Origin: Cinclus cinclus
Lineage: Eukaryota; Chordata; Aves; Passeriformes; Cinclidae
Direction: 5' to 3'
Assembly: GCF_963662255.1 (NCBI RefSeq)
Contig: NC_085047.1
Span: forward strand, 55,364,006-55,428,005
DNA: 64,000 bases
The position numbers were made by a program, and so were the translations under genes. Of this stretch, positions 36,313-51,100 are shown piece after piece; the first letter of the stretch is position 1; every line of letters begins with the position of its first letter. Under the pieces are notes generated by a model. That model was not told the DNA's origin and made no database searches. It saw only the letters and a program-made list of their open reading frames with translations.

Positions 36313-39300
36313 CACCTTTGCTCTTACACTTTTTCTGAAGCTAAGCTGCTCAGATGAGAAGTAAAAGTTAGGCTTTATATATTATAAACCTGTAAAGTGA
36401 AAAAAAAAAATCAGTGTGGACTTTAATTATGGTGAGGAGGTTTGATTGAGAAAAACTTGTTTTGATAAGTAAGAAGGAGTTTCTTTAGTATGTCCCATTC
36501 CAGAATGGACTTGTAGTACAGGAGTTAACCTGAATAAATTTACTTATCATAAGCAGCAATTCTCCTGAATCAACATGAACACTTTTTGCATTAGAGGCTG
36601 CATGAAAGCCCACAACAATCAAAGGAAAATGCAAGAACCACATCAGTCAGTCTCTTGCATTTAGACTGCTAAGGGTATGGAGTATTTCCAGAACTCTGTC
36701 CGAATCTCTGAGTACTTGCCTAATTTTTACCAAGTTCTTACAGGAGCAAATTTTGTTTGCACTAGAACAGAGTTCATTTTGTCAGCCGTGCACATCACAC
36801 ACACAGCTGCACATCCCACCTCTGCAGGGATAGTCTGTCAGCAGGCACCTGAAGATGTAGCTCTGTCTTTCTATGCTTATTTCTGTATTTTATTAATAAT
36901 GTTGTGCTGTGGCCAACAAAACGGGAAACAGGCTGGAACACATCTTTAATGGCTAGTCATCTGATGGAATTTGGGTTCAACCCTTCACAGCTTCTGGAGG
37001 CAAGAGGAAAAAAGATGGTCTCACAGTTCAGGCTGCTGAACTCAGCATTAAAATATCTATGCCTATCCCTGCTGTTGGTGCAGGTTTTCTGTGCAATGTC
37101 AAAGTAACGAGACCAAACTTGTCACTCGAGTTCACGAATGACTTGCACCTTTTTTTTCTGCATGCATAGTTTGGTAATCAGAAGTCCAAAACATTAAGCA
37201 CTCACAAGTCCAAATGAAGCCAGTGGAAAGATGCCTGAATGTACCTGAACTATGTAATGCTGGCCACAGCAAAGGTGGGCTGGGACATACATTGCAGAAG
37301 ACACAGAGTCACACCTCGATTAGTGGGGGTGAACCAGCTCACACAAAAGCAGCTGTTTCTTGAGGAAGGCAGCTGAAGAAAAGTGTCATCACTTGATCCA
37401 AGGGGTGTCACGACCAGTGACCAACATTAGAGGCAGTGACTGATTTTGCAATAGCAGCAAAGACTTTTTAATTTGTTTTTAATACACCATGGCCTCTGTG
37501 CATGTAAGTCCATCAGCTGAGTTTTTCTCTCTCTTCAGCATGAAGACTGCCACAGAGACTGCAAAAGGTGACAGATGGAAAAGCTGTACTTTGCTATGTA
37601 AAGAAAATTCAGCCTCCTATATGACCCTTGCAAATATTATCTACATTAAACTGAAATTTTCCTTACCAAAGGTCAAGCTGAACTCCTCTGATGCACTACC
37701 TCTGTACTTCTCCTGTAGAAGCAAGCCATAGGAAAATCAGCTCAGAATTGAGAAGTGGAACTCAGATTGTACTGATGTAGGAGGGACAGTTATTCATAAA
37801 GGCCCAGCATTTAATCAATATGGCAACAGTTGTCTCCCAGCTGTAATAGCTTATGTAGCATGGAAAAAAGTAGTCAAATTCCCAAGGGATTCAGGCTTTC
37901 AGGGTGGTTTACACTGAACCTCCAGGGCCTCCACAGCTCTCAGATATTTGCCAGTGCCTGATCAAGGCCTTTATCTTAAGCAACAAAGCCACCAAGGGAT
38001 TAAAACCAAACATCTCCATGACAGGCTGAGGCAAGTCTCATTTGCTTGGGCACGCAATAACAATGCCAAAGCTTTTCTTCCATAACCAGAAGCAGGAAAC
38101 AGTGCATAAAAGCTCAGATTTTAAAAAGATATTACCATAAATATGAAAAACAAAATTTGAACACCCAAAAGGAGCAGCTCCATAAGTCCCAGAGCAGTGA
38201 GGGCTGCAGCTCCCTAGTCTGTGCGCACTGGGTGTCTGAAAGCAGCATTACCTCATTATCAGTGAATAATGTCAAGGAAGGTCAGGGCAGAAGAAAAAGA
38301 AGATGTAAGTTTACACTTTTCTAGTGAGTCAATTGATGAATACAATCAAAATATCACAAAAGTACAATTCCACAGGCTTCTCCAGCACAATTTCTATATT
38401 ACAGTCAAAGCAGGGTCTCATCTCAGCATTTAGGAAGATACTAAAAGTGTAGCCCTGGTATTCACTCATGCATCAAGGAGAACATCCAAAGGGTGTTTCA
38501 GCAGCACCTTGGTGAAACAAAATACTTGACATCCAACTGAGAACTCTCAGCTGCACCATTTAGCCCTGGGACTTCTAAAAACCGCATAAATTAGCAGGGT
38601 GTAATTGCAAATATGATCCAAGAACAGTCTGAAATTAGTTCTTGCTGAGTCTAAAGTGGGGTTAGGATGACATGTTTCCCTGACTTCTGGAAACAAGGAG
38701 AAAATTTAACCATTTCTTTTCCCTGACCAGATTTTCCTAATCTAGGATTTAATAATTTTCCTACACTTCCCTGACACCTGAAAACCTTTATACAAAACAC
38801 TTCAAGACACTTCTTCTGCTTTCTTTCAGAAGAATATCTGTTCAGCCCCTAGCAGTTAATTATAGAACCAGTCCCTACATAGGGAAGGAAAGACTAGGGC
38901 TTTAATGAGTACTTTGTCCAAGGGATTGGTTTTTGGTAACAGAATCTCTTTTGGTTATTTTTTATTTCCTTCCCCTTGTTATTTCTGTATTTTTATCCCT
39001 TTTTTTTCCTCTTCTGGTATGTATTCCAGACCCTGGATCCCATATTTAGTTTCCTGAACTTCTCCAATATTTGTTCTAGCCATCCTGGTAGTCTGCCATG
39101 AGTATCAGTTTCCTTCCATCTAGTTAAGAGGGCAGGGAGGGAGGAAAACCTTTCCCAGGCCAAGCAGCAGTGCCACTCTGGAGATCATTTGGTGGATTGT
39201 GCAGCCTGAGAATGAATCATTGCTTGCAACACTTAAATCTTCCTCCATTTCTCACTTTCCCTTTCCTAGGGAGCGAGGAAGAGGTGGTGCCAGAGGCTGC

Positions 39301-40969
39301 TACATTTAGTAATCCATGAAGTAGGAGCAAACAGTTACGATTAAAATTACCTTGTTATTCAATACCCAGGAAGATAATATGACATAATGCTTGTCAATTA
39401 CTGGAATTATTCATTTTTAGTAGTAATTGCTAATTTTTAGTAAATTTTATGTGAATTAAACCACTTTACCTATGTAGCAGCTGTAGCCTGCTTCCCACAA
39501 GATGCCTCCACTTCCCTACTATACCCCTAAATGACTAATGGTGATTGCTGAAATTTCCTCTGTTAGTCCATGCTTGCTCTAATTTCTTCATTCTCCATCT
39601 GCATCTACTGCTTGGTATTTTTTCCCAAGAAGCTGTCTTTTCAGAATGTGATTTAATAACCCCCTTTTTCAGCTTGAAATTGTTCTCACAAGCACACCAG
39701 TTTTCTTTCAGGTTATGCTCCCAATCTTGCTGTAGACCCTTACAAAACCACCTTAAATAAAATGGAAATCACAGGCAGTGCCTTAACATTTCACTTGCAT
39801 ACAGTCCTTCGTAGGAACCCTTTCTTCAGTCCTAAAGGTGTAAGTCTAGGAACAGGGAGCTGTAATGCTCACAGCCACTGCTGCAGAGGTACCACCAGAA
39901 CACAGGTTTTCAGGCCAAGCATGGACAATGCCCACAGCCAGTTTGTCTGTGGTACCACTGCTCCTAGGGACTTTACACTTCCCAGCACAGGCTCAGTCCT
40001 GCCCCCACCGACTCTTGTAGGAAAAGGGTACAGTCTCAAAGGAAGCAAGTGTGTTCCATGTCTCATCTTTCAAGGGTCAGTGCTTAAACTCACAAATCCT
40101 TCCTCTTTGACATTCTAATCTCTGGTTGTAAAATGGATTTAGTGGTTTAACATTAAAATTTCAGGCACAGTTAAGGAAGCTATTGCAAAAGACTTAATAA
40201 GCAAAATAGTTTAACAAACTTTGGCAGAGAAAATTGAAAAGCTCAAATGATCTCCTGACCAAAAGAGTTTAGCCCTGGATTTGCCAGTGCTTCCAGCCCA
40301 GCACCTGGACACATCAGACTATCACAAAGAAAGTAACCCAAGGTTCCTATTTTGTCTTTTGTCACCCTATATTTTTGTTAAATGTAATGAAGAGGCCCAC
40401 TACACCAAAAAAAGCAAAGTCATTCATTGCTGTCTGTACAGTGGGCATTTGGCCACGTCTCCCTGTTGCTGTGCTCTGCAGTGACTGCTTGAAAGATCAT
40501 GTTTATTGTTCCACACCACCCTAAAATGTACGTGCACACATCCACACACGATCTGCACATTATCATACTGCATTACAGGAAACAGCAGTAAAAGAAATAA
40601 TACCACACCAAACCCCCTCCAAAGTGACTGGACTCTTCACACAGAGCCAGGTGTACTTAGGTACATGAAAAATGCCCATGCATGACTTTTAGCAACAGTT
40701 ATAGTAGGTTAACAAAACAAACAAAAGAATCTGAACTCCTGCAGGAGGTTGAAAATTTTAAATAATTTAAACTTATGAAAGTAAAATGAAATCTCATTTT
40801 TGAATGCAGAGATACTGAAGGTCAAAAACTGCTGGCAATGAGGTGTTTTTGATCTGGACAAACAGAGCAAGAAGTAGATGTGCACCTGCTCTATTAAGCA
40901 AGACAGTAGATGCACTGCTGCGTCCACCATTCACTTTTTGGTTCAGAGACATGGGAGATCATTTTATTC

Positions 40970-40999
40970 TTGTAAAATGACAAATTGTAAAATGACAAC
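40970..40999. repeat. Two-copy 15-bp tandem duplication
   Basis: ttgtaaaatgacaaa is followed directly by ttgtaaaatgacaac, identical except for the last base. It looks like a small replication-slippage duplication. Confidence 0.85.
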
Positions 41000-41919
41000 T
41001 TGTTCAGCCTAATGGCCAGGTTCAGGACTGCAAGTGAAAACACCAATTGATTCAGGTTGATTAACTCACTGGTGTCACAATATTAAATGTCAATTCCAGG
41101 TGACAAGTCACATACTCGGTGCCACAACGAGAGGGCAGTGTTACCAGGTCTGTACTCAGCTCATGCATGTTTTCACTAGGGTGACTCCTCTTTCTCTGTT
41201 TCATTCTGTGTCAATTAATAAAATAAAATGGGAAGAAAAAAAAAAAGGCAACAATTATAGGAAAGGAAGAAGATACAATGAACAAAGACAGTATTAGACT
41301 GCTAAGCCCAGGGCACTGCAGCACAGGTTAAGGTATACTTAAAACTCCAAGCCACGGAAGGGAGGAAAGCAGAAGGAAGGAAGGAAGCTAACACAGTTTG
41401 TGGCAAATACTGTTTCTGAATTACTCATCTTTCATGTCCAAATGTGAAACCTCTTAAAAGTCCTGGCTTTCAGAATGCATGAAAATTTTATTTTATTCAA
41501 AGAGTGTGTCATGATGGGCTCTTGGGTGTGGTAAGTCCTTAAATCACCAAACCATCCCATCTGAGAATCTTTTGTCTATATATTTTTCAACACCAGAAAG
41601 AGGCCGCTCATTCCTACTATGTCCCACAGTAAATAATTTCTCTTTTCTTTTTTAAGATTTTTTTTCCTAATCCTATGGAGTTTGAAGACAGACATAAATT
41701 AATATCCTGTTAAATAGCCTGCTCTCTGCCATGTATAACATCACTCATGCACTGGGAAAATAAAAGTCCATCATCCTGTATCTACACCATATATTGCCTT
41801 TCTTGGCAAAAGAAAAATTCTGACTGGCACGTATCTGCAGCCAAAGATGACAGACACCACAGCTACCCCATCCAATGTCAAGGACCTGATGAAGCCTTGG
41901 GGAGATGGCAATCCAATAG

Positions 41920-41964
41920 ATCACATAGGCCTTTTCTAACTAAATCACATAGGCCTTTTCTAAC
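41920..41964. repeat. Two-copy tandem duplication, 24-bp period
   Basis: A 21-base word beginning atcacataggcc and ending tctaac is repeated exactly at 41920-41940 and 41944-41964, with three bases between. The perfect identity suggests a recent duplication. The period is a multiple of three, so an open frame across it repeats the residues SHRPFLT, but that frame has no other sign of being a gene. Confidence 0.9.
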
Positions 41965-42128
41965 AATTAGAGACAATCAAATATAGAGGTGTTCTGGAGG
42001 ATGTGTGCAGAGCAAAGTGGGAAAGAGACAGGAAGAAGTGAGAGCCAGGATAATTGTTTGGGGAAAAAAAAGAAGGAGAGAAAAATGCGTATTTTACTGT
42101 TTCATGAGGTAAGTTGGTGGGTGTGAGT

Positions 42129-42146
42129 GCACATGTGCACATGTGC
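42129..42146. repeat. 18-bp perfect palindrome with E-box words
   Basis: GCACATGTGCACATGTGC equals its own reverse complement over all 18 bases. It holds two CACATGTG words, each with overlapping CANNTG E-boxes, the class of site bound by basic helix-loop-helix dimers. It also reads as an impure GT/CA simple repeat, which is the plainer explanation. Confidence 0.7.
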
Positions 42147-45100
42147 CTCTACCCTCTCCTGGAAAGCAAAGGAACTGCTGACCTTGGCCTGCTACAGCAA
42201 GAGCCAAAAATAGATCCTTGCAAGTAGCCCATTGCACCAGGCAAACCACCACTGTTCAGCTGGTAGTGTGAGAGCTGGAGAACCCACCTTCCTGTGCTGC
42301 CTGGGTGCCAGCCTGTGGTGTCCTTCTGATGTCTCTGGGAAGCCCCGTTTCCCACTTTTTCAGTCCCTTTTTTTTCCCCAAGGTTCCCCTGGTCCTGTCC
42401 TAATGCACCAGGGAGGCAGGTAGAACTAGCAGCACCATCTCCACAGGTCAAAAAGGAGGAATTTGAGGGGGATGAAATCGGTGCTCCTTACAGTAAGTTG
42501 TAACTGTGCATTTGTGCATCTCTGAGCCTGTAAACCAGAGGAAAAGTAAAAAGGACCATGAGTTCAACAAAACACCATGCTCAGAAGGGCAAAGTGTAGA
42601 AGGGGCTCTTGCTATCCTGAAGCAGTTCTCCACTTCTAAGGAGATGAACAGCCAAGACCTTCTGTCCCAGAGGACAAGAGTCACTGACAGCCCTTGTCTA
42701 GAGTACTGAATATCCAAATATCACCACACAGTGGAAAATAAAGCTACACGTTAGCTCAGTTTAGACATGGGATACCTGTTCCTGGAAGATGCACGGCATC
42801 AGTCTTGCCTCATTGGGGGAGCAGACCCAGCAAGAAGGGTGACAAAAGCTACCTGGGCAGGGAGAAGAGAACACAAGAAAGAGTGAGCACACTGAGTTTT
42901 AAATAGAATATTTGTGTCTGAGTTTCAGTTCGGAGGCGTATCCCCAGTAAGTGGCTCCACACCAGTGTTTATACCAGTGGTTCATTTTGCCTCTGATCTA
43001 AATGCAGTGTGCTCTATTTTCTTTGTAAATTCATCTTGCATTATGGCATATCTACTCACATTTTAAAACTACCTAAGGAGTAAATAATTTGCTCTTTTCG
43101 ACAAGCATACTGGGAGTTTCAGTCTGTTACCCATTTGCTTTAAATATCAGGCTGTAAAAACTTGCTTGTGTTTTTGGCTGACATCATTGTTAATGATGCA
43201 CTGTGCCTATTCTCTGGTTATGGAGGAATTCTCACATTATTTCTGGGGTAAACTAATAATGAATGTTACTCAGAACAAATCTTATGTTTGTGGTTGACTT
43301 GCTGCCAGTGTAGGAAATCATGTTACGACCATTATCTCACTCTACCTCCTCCCACTCAAGTGCAAACTTTTAATATTCATTCCAACATAATCTGTATCTA
43401 AATAAGCAGTGCCTATTTGGTGTGCAGTATACTGCACCTACTCCATTTTATAGTGTCAATGTGTTGTACGTAATGGGGGATAACCATCCTGGCAACTCAT
43501 CTTCCCAGTTTTTTGGGGGGCAGTACTTCATTTCTTATGTTCAGCTCTATACCCTTCACTGATTTGCAAAATTTCCTTCAACAATTCTCATCAAGTGAAC
43601 CTACCTTAAGGTGATCATTTCAATAGGTTTAGTTGCACTTATTTAGCATTAGAACAAAGAGAGAAACAACATAAACATCACACAGGTTGTACTTGTCACA
43701 CAGCAAACATCTCAGTAGAGCAAAACAGAGTAGCTCACTTCTAAGTCTTTAAAAATAGAGCCTTCAGGAACAACAAAATATGTCTGGAATCAGAGTGTTG
43801 CAGTTAAGGTTTTGTTCACACTAATGATTGGAATAGCATTGAAAAACAGTCTAACAGACTGCATCCAAGTTCTGTTAAGTGGTTGCTTTCACATTTGAGA
43901 TCCAACCCGCCAGGGCCTTCAGAGCTTGACTTTTCTCTGATGTGGTTACCAAACAGTGGAACATTTCTAGCATGACCAAAACTTAGTCATGCCTCAGTAA
44001 CTTAACTCGGATTCCACATCTTCAAGCCTGAAAGTAGTTTGAGGGGCACAATTTCATCCATGCCATCCATAAAACGTAATTTAACTCTGCTTTCAGATTG
44101 CCTTGGATGTTGTGGTATGCATATATCACCTACCCCTCTTATGCACACCGTGCTGTCAAAGAGGCCATAAATCCTGTGACTCCAGCCATCCAGTTATGGC
44201 ATGTGAGAATTTTCCTTTAAAAAACCCTCTCCAGTGTTAGCACAGTAGAACTCGTATTCCCCCCATTGTTAGAATCAAGGCTTTCAAACAGCTATATAAT
44301 ACAAGTAACGGGCAAAGCCACTATCTACTTTTACGATGGAATGTGATCGGTGTGTGAAAGGTCCATATGATGTGGTGACGACAGCAGAAGGAGACAGGGC
44401 TGAGTGACTCAAGCTTTCCTTCCAGGTCCCTGTTAGTGTGACGGTTCCCAGGGGCTCTTCTCCTGCTATAAGATAGCACAGTTCTTTCCACTGACGTGTA
44501 GTTATATCCAGCTCAGTGAAAACTGAGCTTGTTCCTTGATTTGCTCCTTTCTGAACATCAGGTGAGTTATGGCAGGGGGAAAAAGAGACATTTCCTTTCC
44601 TCCTCATCTCACTGCCTACATGCCAGTGACAATATTCAAGTCCAGAAAACATCTTCTTAATGACTTAGAGCGGCAAGACCTCAAAAGAAAAAGACAGACA
44701 GTAAAAGCAGAGTATCTGTCTGAATATGATCTAAGAATTTTTTTTTCCATCTACACTTTCCCCTTTCTTCCTTTTCTCTAACTTAGGTCCAGGTTTCTCT
44801 CACAACTAAAATGGGTTTGCTACTTGGGGGGGGATTGAAACAACCTTTTTCTCTAGTTAGAAAACAGAGCAGGTCAAGAAGTAATAGACTTAAGCAAGAA
44901 CCTTGTTGGCATCACAACACCTTCTCATCTAGCAGACCTCCTCCACGACTGTCCTTGGAGCCTCTTCATGTTACTACTTGATTTTTTAAACCCTGGTCCT
45001 ATACAGCCAAAGAAAATAAGAGGCAGAACCAGATTCAAACATGTTGGTGAAACACACTGCATCAGCACATACAGAATCATGCTTTAAACAACTGTCACTG

Positions 45101-48100
45101 AGGTCACTGCCTAAAAGTGGCACTGCTCTGCCAGTAAAAAGCCAATTCATTGTGATACAGTAGATGGCATAAAAGAAGGCAAAAAATTAAATTAAAAAAA
45201 CCCTTGAAGACTAATTTTAAAATTTCAGGCTGTTTCATGGACCACTGCTTTTAAAAAGTTTGTGATTGTGGGAAGTGAAGTGTGGAGAGGGATGAGTGAT
45301 TTCATAGCCAAGCGCAATAGAGTGGTCTTGAGAAAGAAAAAATGTGATTCTGCAATGGATTAAGCAGAGAAATTTTTACAGACAGAAAGTGTTGGAAGGG
45401 TGAACTATAAAGTGAGAGAATTTAATAAATTACAATAGATTACAACAACCTTTTCTTGAACATTAACTACTTACAGACCAGTAGTACACAAGCTTTCCCT
45501 TTGCTATATTAAAAGTGTACCGCTTCCACATACAAGATGAGCAAATTTCAAAGAAGATGTCCATGACCAGTCAGGGCAATTTCAGGGTTTTTTTAAAAAA
45601 GATGAGTGCACTGGAGAGGCCTCATTAAAGTTCTAGACAGTCCCTTGGAGAAAACATTCTTCTAAAGAGTAATACATTTTTGTGTGTGGCATGCCAGCAC
45701 CTAATCCACTTTCTTTTCTGCAAAGTGAGTGTTCTCTGGGAGTTTTTTCTTGGGATGTCTAGCAGCACAGAGCCAGAAATTCCCTCTGTCTCAGCACCCT
45801 GATCCAGCTCTATGCTGCCCATCCTCCCTTGCTGTGTTTCTCCAGCTCCTCATGCTCTTGCGCCTTTATCTCGTTAGCCAACTTGCTCCATCTGCCCACG
45901 GAATTCTCGGCCTGATGAAAACCTCCTGCGTGCAGCTTTTCCTGGTCTCAATACTTGTCTCCTCTCAGACATGTAGACATAATATGGTCTGAGGAGATCA
46001 ATTTCTTCTTTGAGGTCCAGTCTTATCTCCCAGACAGTGGTTTATGCAGTGGGTTCCCTGGGGAACTTTCCTCTTTGCACGTGGAGCTATTCCCATGGCC
46101 AAAAGCTATGAATGTGGCATGTCTCCAGACTGCACCATGAAGACAGGCAGGAAGGATGCACAGCCAGGCAGGCTTCTTGTGAGCTTAGGCATCTACTCAG
46201 AAGCATGAAGAGGCTCTTCATTTCCCTAATTGGTGGAATAACCCAGTCCCTCAGCAAGGACCTCTCGCACAGGTAGTTTGACTTTCCCCCATGTCTTCAA
46301 GGTGCACTGGGATTTTTCATGGCTGAAGCCCAAAGCCTGTACCTCTCCCTCATCAGCATCATGCTGCTATCACCAAATCCTCAGCACTGTTCCTGTTGCA
46401 GGCAGTGTTAGTGACCAATAGACTGCAGTACAAAAACACCAACAATTTGTTCCTAGGTTACAGGGAAGGGAACCAGGCAGGAGGTGCCACGTTTTGGCCT
46501 AGCTCAGGGTGCCTTGCTCTGTTCTTCAGAGACACTGGCCATTTTGTGCAAGCTCCCAATGGCTTTGTGGGGTCTAGTTTGGACTCCAGTTGCTCACTGC
46601 TCTTTCCCCCATACTGTGTAAATTCAGTCTCTACAGTAGCTCTGGGGAAGCCAGAGCCCTGTTTTTTGCAGGACGAAGCATGAGCTGGAAAGCTCAGGCC
46701 AGACACAGACTTCTTCTAATTTGGAAACGTCGACATCTAGGATTTGATTAAGGGTCATTTCTTGTTATTAGCTGCCCTTGGCTGTACTCATACAGGTTTG
46801 GCAGCAAGCAGTCCCTGCCAGGGAAGCAGAGCAGCTCAGTGGTGGTTTCTGTGTGGACACCAGGGCTGCTGATGTGGAGTTGTCCTATTGAGGACTGGAT
46901 GGCATAGCTGGAGACATCAGATGCTGCATGAAGGACCTTCAGGGTGTGGGATCCAAAGCCAGCTGTATCAGTTTATCTTGCCTATTCACACATGTCCCAA
47001 GCCCAATAAGTACTTTCCCTGCTGCATCCTCCTCTCACACTGCCCAGCACAAGATTATCCCTTCTTGACACAAAAGTACATGGTGGCAGCAAGTCCCCCA
47101 GACCACTGCCTGGGTCATCTGGACCTCTCTGGGCAGAGACACGGCACCCATGGCTCAAGACTCCAACTGCTGAGGCAATGACCTATCTTCAGGGTACTTC
47201 CTCCTGCTACCTGCCCCAGCAAGACATATAAACTGCGCCCAAATCTCAAATTATTATCATCACCCTCCCCCTTTCCAGATAACATGCCATTTCCCCAAGA
47301 ATTCAGCTGCACAGTTATTATCTTTTCCCAGTTTTCCTCTAGAGGGACCCTTACCTTGATTTTAGTTTAATTATCTCTGACTAAAATACATTTAATTATA
47401 AAGAAGCCTCACTAAAACCAAGTGATAACCCTAAAGAGGTGGCAAAATAACCATTCCTGCCTCAGGCTATATTAAAACCAAGGGGAGTCCTGGGTGTGTG
47501 AAGAATCGAGACAGGACTGCTGCAGTGCAACTACTAAGTTTTAATGAACTATACAAAGCAAATATATTTGTATGTTTAGTCTTAAATGTAATTAAATGTT
47601 TCAGTAGCAAATTAAGTGAAGAAAATAAATCAACCACATGTTTCCAGATAATGGATACATAAATATTAAATCATTATAAAAGGCATATGAAGAGGAAAAT
47701 GCAAACATTATGCTGATTTTAATTTCCTCAATTACTTCTAATTCCCCCTGAGCCCTACATTCATTCCCAGTGATTGCAGACAGACTAATCACTCAAAGCA
47801 GGACACCATTTCATAAGATGCAGCAGCTGAAACCCAGAGTATGTCACCAGCCCTGTCTTGGCACTGTCAACACGGTGGCACTGTCGCCTTGATCAAGCTC
47901 CTCAGCCACAGGGGACCACAGCTTGTGACTCCCGTAGCTGTAGGCATGTAGGTGATGTGCATTTCTATCTGGGAAGATCTATCCATCAGCATCTGCCTTC
48001 AAAAGCCTACGGAGATCTATTTATATAACTCCCTCTCTGGAGGAAAGGTGCTGGGAAAGCAGCCAACAATAAATGGAGTGGGTGTGGGAAAAAGAAAAAT

Positions 48101-51100
48101 AAGCAAGCAAAAATACTACATAAAAGAATGACCATATGGCTTGAGCCACAAGCTATGTAAGTCACAACTACAGAGTTGTGTCTGATAACAGATTCAGCAG
48201 AGATGTGTGTACAGCCAGAAGCTCTGCAAAGAGGGTCCCTTTGGGGAGTCAGGTGTGGGAAACAGGTGCAGATTCAGAGACCTCTGACAAGTGCAAAAAG
48301 GAGCCAGAGTGAGTCCAGAGGCAGCTCTGCCTTTTCCCAGCCAGCCATAGGCCTGTTTTACCCATGCACAGACACACCTGCCATGGCATTCAGTATGGAT
48401 GAAGAGAACAAATGCCACTCAAACCTGAGCACTGCTCCGCTTTGGGGAGGGGTGCTGAGTAGACCAAGGTGTTGATTCTGGATCAAGAAAATCGCGCACA
48501 CTCTTCTGACTTATTCCCAGTCTTGATAAGGTCACTCCAGTGATGTACAAAGTGACTGTCCAGGCAGACAAAGAGAAAATCTTTTGTGTAATTCCTCTCT
48601 CTTTCAATATAGTGTAATACATAGTCTGGGACAGAATTTAGTGGGCACCAACTGTATTGCAGAAAGCAAATTCAAATCTTTGTACTTCCAATTAATCTTT
48701 AAAACAACAAGCTGCTCCAAAGCAGCTCACTGTCCCATTGCACAACACTGGGACACAAGTGTGGGAAGGGCCCCAGCTCACTGCACGTACAGCCCCACCA
48801 ACCACGTGGTGTTCAACACCTGGTGCCTATCTGGGCATTGGAAATGCTCACATAAACCAAAGCAGGAACATTTGAAATGGGTGATGTAGTCAGTTTCTTT
48901 GGAAAAGAGGAATTGGTTGTCACTTCTTAACCTGCACCGAGATGAAACCATGTGGATTAGCTCTCTTTTAGATCAGGCACCTTGGTTAATTAGTTCCAGC
49001 ATGCCTATCCTCTGGCCTGGTGGCAATAGGGACTCCAGAGATGGATGACAGTAGTCATCACGACAGCAGCAAGAAGGTCAACTGCTTCAAAGGAAAAAGT
49101 ACTTTTTTCTCAAGACAAGGCACTGATTAACACTATTTAAACACTATTAAAACCCCACCTTAGGAAACTGCTGCAGGGTGAGATACACTGATCCAGAAGA
49201 GCCAGTTTCCCTCCACTGACTGCAAAGGGACCTTAAATTTGGACCTTACATTTGATCAAGATGAAGCCCACATCTTCAAAGCAGAGTACTGCCCCAAAGC
49301 AATCAAACTGCATGGAGTCCCACTGGCCTGTCCCACTCCCCCTGAGCCTGTCTCTCAGGTAAGGACACTTCTTTATGATCTCAAGCCATGTCTCCAAATA
49401 GACTCCTGATGTTGCCTTATCACCCAACCCCCAGGACTGAATTGGAATTCAAAAGGCCATTTCAAAAATCATCATTTGCCTGCCACTCAGCTAGGACAGG
49501 CACCTCTACAGAGGGTCTTCTCCAACTCAGCAGTGGTGCTGGAGTTGAGATCAAGGTGGGCAGACTTCATCTCACATCCCAGCACATTTGGCAAGGAAGT
49601 GGGAAAAGGATGAAAAGGGGAAACATTTTGTCTGTATCTGTTTGCATCCATAGGAACAGTGGGTATAAGCAAGTTGTTTATCCTTCTCAAGCTTCCTGTG
49701 GCAACTTGCAACCAGAGAGTTTGGCAGATGACAACAAAATGAGCATGGGGCAGATCAGACTCCAGGGCACAGTCATGTGCACAGCACAGTTCACCACAGA
49801 GCAATACCACATTCAGGAGGAATACAAAAACTGAAGAAGTATCTCATCAAAACAAGAAAAGGGGTGACAGACAAAATGAATGTCACTTTGCATAGGCCAT
49901 TTCTTCTCCTGCCACCCTCACAAATGAGCTCCAAAACTGATGCAAGAAGTAGTAGCAATTTCTAAAGCAGGCAGCAGCTCTGACCCTGGCAAAGATGGGT
50001 TAGAGAATGGAAATCTGAGATGGATGCAACCATTATATACTCAATACTCCCTAAGGTATTTGTGCAAGTATTTTTTTTCCTTCATATATCCTCTTTTTCG
50101 TCAGCAAAGAAGACTTCTTATTTTCAGGATTAAGTGCAATTCTTGTCGGATAGTTTTTCAGCAGGAAATGGAATTTTTAGTTGTGGTTGTTCAGTTCTAT
50201 TTTTCCTCTAAAAACGATTGTTTCCCAGAGTAAATTTCAACTTTTCATCTTAAAAAAAAATCCTTAAACCCATAGTATTTTAGTGGGTTTGGTCCAAATC
50301 CAGCTCAAATTCTGTATACTTTTAATATTATTCTCTCTGAGTTGGGCTAACTTATTTCAAGCCACCTCTTCCCCAGTGTAAGGTGACTTCCAATGTAGGG
50401 AGACAGCAAGGCACCCTGGGATCTGTGGCATGGCAGGGTTGTCTGACCCAAATGGAAAAGTGAGACATCATAGCTTCAGCAGTATGTCTTTAACCACACC
50501 ATAATTCCCAGGAGGCACCAGCATGCTGTGCCACAAACCAGAGCTATCATTTGCAGCTGAAAATAGCCACATTTTGATTTTTCACACCTAGTGAGGTCCT
50601 CTAGAGGGAAGATGATGCAGTCCCATGTAAGGACATGTGTCCCTTGTGTAATACAGTGAAATGTTTGCTGGATTGACCTTGTTTAAGGTCATTGGTGGCG
50701 GGGCAGAGGAGGGGAGGGAAACATATCTGCTCACAGTGAAGATCATCCCAGGTCAGCTGCAGGGGCTTAGGGAGGAAAATGGTCAGGAAGTGAATGCTAA
50801 CTGAGAAGGCTGCAGTGAAGTGCCTCACATCACGAAGATGTGGCCACCAGTGAGCAACTCGCATGGCGAGCCATCAGACCTCTCCCTGCTGCAGGGCTGC
50901 TCTTCCCATCCTCACTGTGCTCCTGCAAGCATCCTGCTCTCCCACTGAAAACCTTTGTCATCCATTTGGGACTTTCATACAGACCATCACTGAAATCCCA
51001 GTGTGCTGCTCAGCTCAAGGGTAAAAGGCTGCACACCACTCGCTGCTGCTCCTCAGAGACTGCACACACACCCTGCCAAGTCAAAATGAAGAAAACCAGG

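Larger units (their letters stand above)
36313..42128. other. Non-coding stretch with two small tandem duplications
   Basis: The longest open frame is 118 codons (39762-40118, plus), opposed by a 65-codon minus frame; no known domain. 38.9-39.0 kb is pyrimidine-rich. Two young-looking tandem duplications (40970-40999 and 41920-41964) are listed separately. No CpG cluster, RNA gene or further transposon was recognised. Confidence 0.6.

Noticed and set aside
44284..44652. 122-codon minus-strand open frame without a large opposing frame
   Set aside because: No motif, signal peptide or splice context is recognisable, and the length is ordinary for a chance frame.
49388..49834. 148-codon plus-strand open frame, with a 107-codon frame opposite
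   Set aside because: Length is within chance for this composition, both strands are open together, and no protein family is recognised.
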